A stretch of DNA of 13,486 bases from Burkholderiaceae bacterium. GTDB lineage: Bacteria; Pseudomonadota; Gammaproteobacteria; Burkholderiales; Burkholderiaceae. Positions within the stretch are counted from its first letter, which is position 1, and each line of letters opens with the position of its first letter. The notes under the pieces are model-generated. The model did no database searches. It was not told the DNA's origin and saw nothing but the letters and a program-made list of their open reading frames with translations. Location of the stretch: contig JAGOCV010000084.1 of NCBI GenBank assembly GCA_017998575.1, positions 1 to 13,486 of the forward strand. The letters run 5' to 3'. The position numbers and the translations under genes were made by a program. This document shows positions 8,183 through 13,486 of the stretch, in pieces.

Positions 8183-9259
8183 ATGCGATTCATCTTCAAG
8201 ACCTCCTACGACCAGGACATCGACCTGGTGCGCCACGAAGGCCAGCGCTTCTGGTACGGCCTGCTGTTCGTGGCCCTGCTCGCCGCCCCCTGGCTGCTGC
8301 CGGACTACTGGCTCGCGCAACTCACCTTCGTCTTCATCTACGCCATCGTCGCCGTCGGCCTCATGCTGCTGGCCGGCTTCACCGGGCAGTTCTCCATCGG
8401 CCACGCCGCCTTCATGGGCGTGGGCGCGTACACCGAAGCCTGGCTGGCCGCGCGCGGCTGGCCCTTCCCCGTCTCGCTGGCCTGCGCCATGGCGCTGTCG
8501 GCGGCGGTGGGCGTGGTGGTGGGCCTGCCCGCGCTGCGCGTCAAAGGCATGTACCTCGGCATCGCCACGCTGTCCTTCGGCTTCATCGTCGAAGAGGTGC
8601 TGGCGCGCTGGGAGTCGGTGACCGGCGGCAGCGCCGGGCAAAGCGTCAAGCCCATGGCACTGCTGGGCTGGACCTTCGACTCCGACCGCGCCTTCTACTT
8701 CGTCTGCCTGGTCTGCATGGTGCTCAGCACCCTGGCCGTGCTCAACCTGCTGCGCGCGCCCACCGGCCGCGCCTTCGTGGCCATCCGCGATTCCGAGGTC
8801 TCGGCGCAGAGCATGGGCATCCACCTGGCGCGCTACAAGTCGCTCTCGTTCGCCATCTCGGCCGCGCTCGCCGGCCTGGGCGGCGCGCTGTACGCGCACA
8901 AGATGACCTTCATCTCGCCCGACCAGTTCAACCTCGTCCAGTCCATCGACCTGCTGCTCATGGTGGTGATCGGCGGCCTGGGCTCCATCCACGGGGCTTT
9001 CTTCGGCGCCATCTTCCTGATCGGCGCGCCGCAGGTGATCGCGCTGTTCAAGGACCTGCTGCCCCCCGCCATCGGCCAGGCCACCGGGCTGCAGGCCGTG
9101 GTCTACGGCCTGGTGCTGATCGCCTTCGTGATGTTCGAGCCCATGGGCATCCACGGCCGCTGGCTGAAGATCCGCACCTGGCTGGAGCTGTACCCGTTCT
9201 ACCGGCGCGGCATGTTCAAGCGCCAGAAGAGCTTCCAGAAATCCGAAAGACTGAAATGA
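8183..9259 (+). CDS. livM: ABC transporter permease, LivM type (system 2)
   Basis: Second permease of system 2, 358 residues. The LivM hallmark GFTGQFSIGHAAF starts at residue 65, and a coupling-loop stretch IRDSEVSAQSMGI is present. The N-terminus (MRFIFKTSYDQD) and the aromatic/basic C-terminal tail (RTWLELYPFYRR, then a Lys-rich end) extend past the membrane core, as in the system 1 LivM. The start at ATG 8183 has no good ribosome binding site, which is odd in this window; the hairpin just upstream may matter. Glu codons change along the gene: the first three are GAA (to 8593), the next five GAG, and the last GAA. It is followed by a 114-nt gap with another hairpin before livG. Confidence 0.93.
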   Translation: MRFIFKTSYDQDIDLVRHEGQRFWYGLLFVALLAAPWLLPDYWLAQLTFVFIYAIVAVGLMLLAGFTGQFSIGHAAFMGVGAYTEAWLAARGWPFPVSLACAMALSAAVGVVVGLPALRVKGMYLGIATLSFGFIVEEVLARWESVTGGSAGQSVKPMALLGWTFDSDRAFYFVCLVCMVLSTLAVLNLLRAPTGRAFVAIRDSEVSAQSMGIHLARYKSLSFAISAALAGLGGALYAHKMTFISPDQFNLVQSIDLLLMVVIGGLGSIHGAFFGAIFLIGAPQVIALFKDLLPPAIGQATGLQAVVYGLVLIAFVMFEPMGIHGRWLKIRTWLELYPFYRRGMFKRQKSFQKSERLK

Positions 9260-9373
9260 AACACCCCCGCGTCGCTTCGCGCCGCCCCCTCAAGGGGGCA
9301 ACACCTGCGGCCTGGCCAAGCCAGTTCCGCGGTGTTTCTGGATGGCATCCTTTCTCTTCGGAACGAGGTCTTC
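9260..9373. repeat. Hairpin-rich intergenic repeat between livM and livG (system 2)
   Basis: Two hairpins sit here. GCCCCC (9284-9289) pairs with GGGGGC (9294-9299) around TCAA. Then arms 9300-9316 and 9320-9336 (AACACC, GCGG, CTGGC with GCCAG, CCGC, GGTGTT) form 15 pairs with one bulge and one small internal loop. From memory, the C-run/G-run plus CGCTTCGCG-type sequence looks like a dispersed intergenic repeat of Comamonadaceae genomes; only one copy is in this window. It might attenuate transcription or stabilise livHM mRNA, though no T tract follows. Confidence 0.6.
9365..9368 (+). promoter_or_regulatory. Ribosome binding site fixing the livG (system 2) start
   Basis: GAGG lies 5 nt upstream of ATG 9374. 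It supports that start over the in-frame GTG at 9332, which falls inside the hairpin repeat. Confidence 0.6.
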
Positions 9374-10183
9374 ATGAGTGAGGTTCTTCTTTCGGCCCGC
9401 GACCTGAGCGTGCGCTTCGGCGGCGTGCTCGCGGTCAACCGGGTGAGCTTCGACGTGAAGCGCGGCGAGGTGTTCACACTCATCGGCCCCAACGGCGCGG
9501 GCAAGACCACGGTGTTCAACCTGATCAGCCGCATCTACACCCCCACCTCGGGAACGCTCGCCTTCGACGGTCACGCCCTGAGCGCGGTGCCGCCGCACGA
9601 GGTGGCCTCGCTGGGCATTGCGCGCACCTTCCAGAACATCGAGCTGTTCGAGCACGCCACCGTGCTGCAGAACCTGCTGATCGGCCGCCACATCCGGCGC
9701 CGCACCTCGGTCTGGCGCGAGGCGCTGTTCGGCCCCGGCGTGCGCGCGGCCGAGCGCGAGACCCGCGCCAAGGTGGAGGAGGTGATCGAGATGCTGGACC
9801 TGCAGCACCACCGCGACTCGCTGGTGGCGGGCCTGCCGTACGGCGTGCGCAAGGTGGTCGAGCTGGCGCGCGCGCTGTGCATGTCGCCGAAGTTGCTGCT
9901 GCTCGACGAACCCTCGTCGGGCCTGAACGGCGAGGAGACCGGCGACATGGCCTTCTGGATCCAGGACATCGTGCGCGACCTGGGCATCACCGTGCTGATG
10001 GTCGAGCACGACATGGGCCTGGTCTCGCGCGTGTCCGACCGCGTGCTGGCCATGAACCAGGGCGAGGTGATCGCGGTGGGCACGCCGGCCGAGGTGCAGT
10101 CGCACCCGGCGGTGGTGGAGGCTTACCTGGGCAGCGTGGACGACGTGGCCTCGCTGCGCCGGCCGGCGGAGGTGGCTGCATGA
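9374..10183 (+). CDS. livG: ABC transporter ATP-binding protein, LivG type (system 2)
   Basis: ATPase subunit of system 2, 269 residues. Walker A GPNGAGKT is at 38-45, a LivG-type signature LPYGVRK at 154-160, Walker B ends D178-E179 followed by PSSGLN, and the H-loop is VEHD with H212. Unlike the system 1 LivG it keeps Pro after the Walker B Glu. The start at ATG 9374 leaves the family-typical short N-terminus. Its stop overlaps the livF start by 4 nt (ATGA), so the two ATPases are probably made together, here in the order livG-livF, the reverse of system 1. Glu codons are almost all GAG (19 of 20). Confidence 0.95.
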   Translation: MSEVLLSARDLSVRFGGVLAVNRVSFDVKRGEVFTLIGPNGAGKTTVFNLISRIYTPTSGTLAFDGHALSAVPPHEVASLGIARTFQNIELFEHATVLQNLLIGRHIRRRTSVWREALFGPGVRAAERETRAKVEEVIEMLDLQHHRDSLVAGLPYGVRKVVELARALCMSPKLLLLDEPSSGLNGEETGDMAFWIQDIVRDLGITVLMVEHDMGLVSRVSDRVLAMNQGEVIAVGTPAEVQSHPAVVEAYLGSVDDVASLRRPAEVAA

Positions 10184-10953
10184 GCGAGGCCGTTCTCACC
10201 CTGAACAACGTGGAAAGCGCCTACGGCCCGGTGAAAGCGGTGCGCGGCGTGAGCCTGAGCGTGCACGCCGGGCGCATCGTCACCGTGCTGGGCTCCAACG
10301 GGGCGGGCAAGACCACCATCCTCAAGACCATCAGCGGCATCCTCGACCCGCGCAAGGGCAGCATCCGCTTCGAGGGCGAGGACATCACCGCCGCCGACCC
10401 CACGCACGTGGTGCGCAAGGGCCTGGTGCATGTGCCCGAAGGGCGCGAGGTGTTTCCGCTGCTCTCGGTGCGCGACAACCTGCTGATGGGCGCCTACACC
10501 CGCAGCGACCGCGACGGCATCGCGCGCGACATGGAAACCGTGTTCGGCTACTTCCCGATCCTGAAGGACCGCGCCGCGCAGGACGCCGGCCTGCTCTCGG
10601 GCGGCCAGCAGCAGATGCTGGCGATCGCCCGCGCCATCCTGGCCGGCCCCAGGCTGATCCTGCTCGACGAGCCCAGCCTGGGCCTGAGTCCCAAACTCAC
10701 CAAGGACATCTTCGAGATCGTGGTGCGCATCAACCGCGAGCGCGGCACCACCATCCTGCTGGTCGAGCAGAACGCCAACATGGCGCTCAACGTGGCCGAT
10801 CACGGCTTCGTGCTGGAGAACGGCCGCATCGTGATGGAAGACAGCTGCGAGAACCTGCGCGAGAAGGACGACATCAAGGAGTTCTACCTCGGCATGAAGG
10901 ACAGCGGCGCGCGCGGCGAGCGGCGCTGGAAGAAAAAGAAGAACTGGCGGTAA
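10180..10953 (+). CDS. livF: ABC transporter ATP-binding protein, LivF type (system 2)
   Basis: Second ATPase of system 2, 257 residues. Walker A GSNGAGKT is at 38-45, signature LSGGQQ at 139-144, Walker B ends D163-E164 followed by PSLGLSP, and EQN with Q197 stands at the switch position, as in other LivF proteins. The C-terminus is strongly basic (RRWKKKKNWR), parallel to the basic tail of the system 1 LivF. GGAGG at 10168-10172 serves ATG 10180, which overlaps the livG stop. The synthetase gene begins 4 nt after its stop. Confidence 0.95.
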   Translation: MSEAVLTLNNVESAYGPVKAVRGVSLSVHAGRIVTVLGSNGAGKTTILKTISGILDPRKGSIRFEGEDITAADPTHVVRKGLVHVPEGREVFPLLSVRDNLLMGAYTRSDRDGIARDMETVFGYFPILKDRAAQDAGLLSGGQQQMLAIARAILAGPRLILLDEPSLGLSPKLTKDIFEIVVRINRERGTTILLVEQNANMALNVADHGFVLENGRIVMEDSCENLREKDDIKEFYLGMKDSGARGERRWKKKKNWR

Positions 10954-10957
10954 CACC

Positions 10958-12802
10958 ATGGCCCAACTCTGGAACCTCGACTCCTTTCGGCCGCGCCAGC
11001 GCGAGGCCCTGCCCGGCGACACCATCCCCGCCATGTTCTGGGCCGGTGTGGCGCGCCGCGCCGATCGCGTGCTCATGCGGCAGAAGACGCTGGGCCTCTG
11101 GCGCGAGTGGACCTGGCGCGAAGTGGGCGACACCGTGCGCGAGATCGCCCTGGGCCTGGTGGACCTGGGCCTGCGCCCGGGCGACACCGCGTCCATTCTC
11201 TCCAACACGCGGGTGGAATGGGTCTGGTGCGACCTCGCGGTGCTCAGCGCGGGCGGTGTGTCCAACGGCATCTACCCCACCGACGCGGCCGGACAGGTGC
11301 AGTACCTGTGCGAAGACTCGTCCACCCAGGTGCTGTTCGTGGAAGACGAGGAGCAGCTGGACAAGGCGCTGGAGGCGCGCGCGAAACTGCCGCAGCTGCG
11401 CTGCATCGTGGTCATCGACCCCAAGGGCCTGGCGCATTTCAGCGACCCGGGCGTCATCACCCTGGACGAGCTGCGGCGTCGCGGCGCGGCGCGGCCGGAC
11501 ACGCTGGCGGATCTCGCCGACTCGCGCCAGCCCGGCGACCTCGCGATCCTGATCTACACCTCCGGCACCACCGGCCGGCCCAAGGGCGCCATGCATTCGC
11601 ACGCCAGCCTGCTGGCTACCGTGCGCGGGCTCGACGGCATCCAGCCGCAGGACGAGAACGACGAGCGCATGTGCTTCCTGCCGCTGTGCCACGTGGCCGA
11701 GCGCGTGATCGGGCTCTACGCCTCGTTCTACAGCGGCACGCGCATGAACTTCGTCGAGAACCCCGACACCGTGCCCGAGAACGTGCGCGAGATCGCGCCC
11801 ACCGTGTTCGGCGGCGTGCCGCGCCTGTGGGAGAAGTTCTATTCGGCCGTGACCATCTCGGTGCAGGAAGCGGGCCGGGTGCAGCAGGCCCTGTACGCCT
11901 GGGCCATTGGCGTCGGCCATGAGGTGGCGGGCGCGGTGCTGGCGGGCCAGCCGGTGGGCCCCTGGCTGCGCCTGAAGTACCGCCTGGCCGGCGTCGCTTC
12001 GCTGGACCATGTGCGGCGCTTCATCGGCATCCACCGCTGCCGCTTCCTCATCACCGGCGCGGCACCGATCTCGCCCGACCTGATTCGCTGGTACCTCGCG
12101 CTGGGCGTGCCCATGCTGGAGGCCTGGGGCCAGACCGAATCGGGCGGCATCTCCACCATCATGCCGGCGCTGGCCATGCGCCCGGGCAGCATCGGCCGCG
12201 CCGCGCCCTGCAACGAAGTGCGCGTGGACCCGCAGACCGGCGAGCTGCTGGTGCGAGGGGCCAACGTCTTCATGGGTTACCTGAACCAGCCCGAGAAAAC
12301 CGCCGAGGCGATCGACGCCGACGGCTGGCTGCACACCGGCGACGTGGGCGTGGCCGACGAGGGCGGCTACTTCCGCATCACCGACCGCATGAAGGACATC
12401 ATCATCACCGCTGGCGGCAAGAACATCACGCCCAGCGAATGGGAGAACGAGCTCAAGTTCTCGCCCTATGTGACGGATGCGGTGGTCATCGGCGACCGGC
12501 GCGCCTACCTCACGGCCATCGTGATGATCGAACAGGAGAACGTCGAGAAGTTCGCCCAGGACCACGACGTGCCCTTCAGCAACTACGCCAGCCTGGCGCG
12601 CTCGCCCGAGGTGCAGGCGCTGATCCGGGGCGAGATCGACAAGGTCAACGCCAAGTTCGCGCGTGTCGAACAGATCAAGAAGTTCTTCCTGCTCGAAACC
12701 CGCCTGGGCGCGGAGGACGAGGAGCTCACCCCCACGATGAAGCTCAAGCGCAAGCTGGTGCAGACCAAGTACGCCGAGCAGATCGAGGCCATGTACCGCT
12801 GA
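10958..12802 (+). CDS. AMP-binding acyl-CoA synthetase (long-chain type), system 2
   Basis: Adenylate-forming acyl-CoA synthetase of 614 residues, a divergent paralogue of the one in system 1. Motifs are P-loop YTSGTTGRPKG (200-210), LPLCHVAER with H245, AWGQTE (389-394), DGWLHTGD (455-462) and DRMKD (476-480) followed by AGGKNITPSEWE (485-496). K595 in TPTMKLKRK stands at the usual place of the catalytic Lys. No signal peptide or membrane segment is seen, so it should act in the cytosol, turning an imported or endogenous acid into its CoA ester with ATP cleaved to AMP. It starts 4 nt after the livF stop with only a weak upstream purine stretch, so translation may depend on coupling to livF. 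The long-chain (COG1022-like) class is inferred from length and motifs; the true substrate may be an aromatic or other acid. Confidence 0.93.
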   Translation: MAQLWNLDSFRPRQREALPGDTIPAMFWAGVARRADRVLMRQKTLGLWREWTWREVGDTVREIALGLVDLGLRPGDTASILSNTRVEWVWCDLAVLSAGGVSNGIYPTDAAGQVQYLCEDSSTQVLFVEDEEQLDKALEARAKLPQLRCIVVIDPKGLAHFSDPGVITLDELRRRGAARPDTLADLADSRQPGDLAILIYTSGTTGRPKGAMHSHASLLATVRGLDGIQPQDENDERMCFLPLCHVAERVIGLYASFYSGTRMNFVENPDTVPENVREIAPTVFGGVPRLWEKFYSAVTISVQEAGRVQQALYAWAIGVGHEVAGAVLAGQPVGPWLRLKYRLAGVASLDHVRRFIGIHRCRFLITGAAPISPDLIRWYLALGVPMLEAWGQTESGGISTIMPALAMRPGSIGRAAPCNEVRVDPQTGELLVRGANVFMGYLNQPEKTAEAIDADGWLHTGDVGVADEGGYFRITDRMKDIIITAGGKNITPSEWENELKFSPYVTDAVVIGDRRAYLTAIVMIEQENVEKFAQDHDVPFSNYASLARSPEVQALIRGEIDKVNAKFARVEQIKKFFLLETRLGAEDEELTPTMKLKRKLVQTKYAEQIEAMYR

Positions 12803-12830
12803 CGATTTCCCCACCTGAAAGGACCGCTCC

Positions 12831-13486
12831 ATGAAGACGTTTTCCCTCCTGGCCGCCGCGCTGCTGGCGCTGTGCGGCGCCGCCTCGGCCCAGACCCTGG
12901 GCGTGAGCAAGGACGAGATCCGCATCGCCACCATCCCCGATCTCTCGGGCCCGCTCGCCGGCTACGGCAAGGACATCCGCAACGGCATGCAGCTGCGCGT
13001 GGCCGAGATCAACGAGCAGGGCGGGGTGCACGGCCGCAAGATCACGCTGCTGGTGGAAGACGCGGGCTACGACCCCAAGCGCACCGTGCTGGCGGCGCAG
13101 AAGCTGGTCAACCAGGACAAGGTGTTCGCCATCGTCAGCACCTTCGGCACCGCGCACGCCAACGCGGCCATGCCCATCATGTTCTCCAAGCACGTGCTCA
13201 GCCTGTTCCCGCTCTCGCTCTCGCGCGACATGTACGAACCGCTGCACAAGTACAAGTATGCGCTGATCGCGTCCTACTTCGACCAGATGGCGGTCGTGGT
13301 GCCCAAGCTGTACCGGGAGAAGGGCGCGAAGAAGGCCTGCGCCATCTACCAGGACGACGACTTCGGCGCCGAGGTGCTCAAGGGCGCCGAGGCCGGCCTG
13401 CAGAAGGTCAACGCCAGGCTGGAGGAGAAGGCCAGCTTCAAGCGAGGCGCCACCGATTTTTCATCGCAGGTGGCGCGGCTGAAGGC
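12831..13486 (+). CDS. Periplasmic substrate-binding protein, HAAT type (system 2), partial
   Basis: The 5' part of a type I periplasmic binding protein gene; 218 codons are visible and the frame is open at the window end. A signal peptide is clear (MKTFSLLAAALLALCGAASA, predicted cleavage after ASA at residue 20). Family-typical stretches follow: an early DEIRIATIPDLSG strand, GGVHGRKITLLVEDAGY, an FGTAHANAAMP segment, DDDFGAEV and GATDFSSQ. AAAGGA at 12818-12823 serves ATG 12831, 28 nt after the synthetase stop. It aligns by eye with the system 1 binding protein over these stretches but differs clearly in the ligand-facing middle, so the two systems probably take different ligands (inference). 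Confidence 0.93.
   Translation, partial: MKTFSLLAAALLALCGAASAQTLGVSKDEIRIATIPDLSGPLAGYGKDIRNGMQLRVAEINEQGGVHGRKITLLVEDAGYDPKRTVLAAQKLVNQDKVFAIVSTFGTAHANAAMPIMFSKHVLSLFPLSLSRDMYEPLHKYKYALIASYFDQMAVVVPKLYREKGAKKACAIYQDDDFGAEVLKGAEAGLQKVNARLEEKASFKRGATDFSSQVARLK

Overview
The DNA is very GC-rich and densely coding, with all genes on the + strand, many start/stop overlaps and GC-ending codons. Protein features and the style of the intergenic repeats suggest a betaproteobacterium of the Burkholderiales, most likely Comamonadaceae (Hydrogenophaga/Acidovorax-like). This placement is inference; the window has no rRNA or other marker gene.

The window carries two complete or nearly complete ABC importers of the LivFGHM (HAAT) type. 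Each has its own type I periplasmic binding protein and its own long-chain-type acyl-CoA synthetase. System 1 (99-6718) reads livF - livG - acyl-CoA synthetase - livH - livM - binding protein. Its first five genes overlap by 1 to 8 nt, so it looks like a tightly coupled operon. System 2 (7246 to beyond 13486) has the same parts in another order: livH - livM - livG - livF - acyl-CoA synthetase - binding protein. The last gene is cut by the window end.

The 527-nt gap between the systems (6719-7245) has no convincing gene. It holds a perfect 15-bp hairpin (probable terminator of system 1), a 166-nt imperfect palindrome, and a putative promoter/leader for system 2. Two more hairpin repeats lie inside system 2, at 8131-8166 (livH/livM) and 9300-9336 (livM/livG), so system 2 looks assembled from blocks while system 1 does not. 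The Glu codon choice of system 2 livH (GAA only) differs sharply from that of the downstream livG.

Working model (inference): each binding protein captures a carboxylic acid in the periplasm, LivHM/LivGF import it, and the cytosolic synthetase converts it to a CoA thioester, trapping it and committing it to degradation. Genes like these are usually labelled branched-chain amino acid transporters. The embedded CoA ligases point instead to aromatic, fatty or other organic acids; the actual substrates cannot be read from the sequence.
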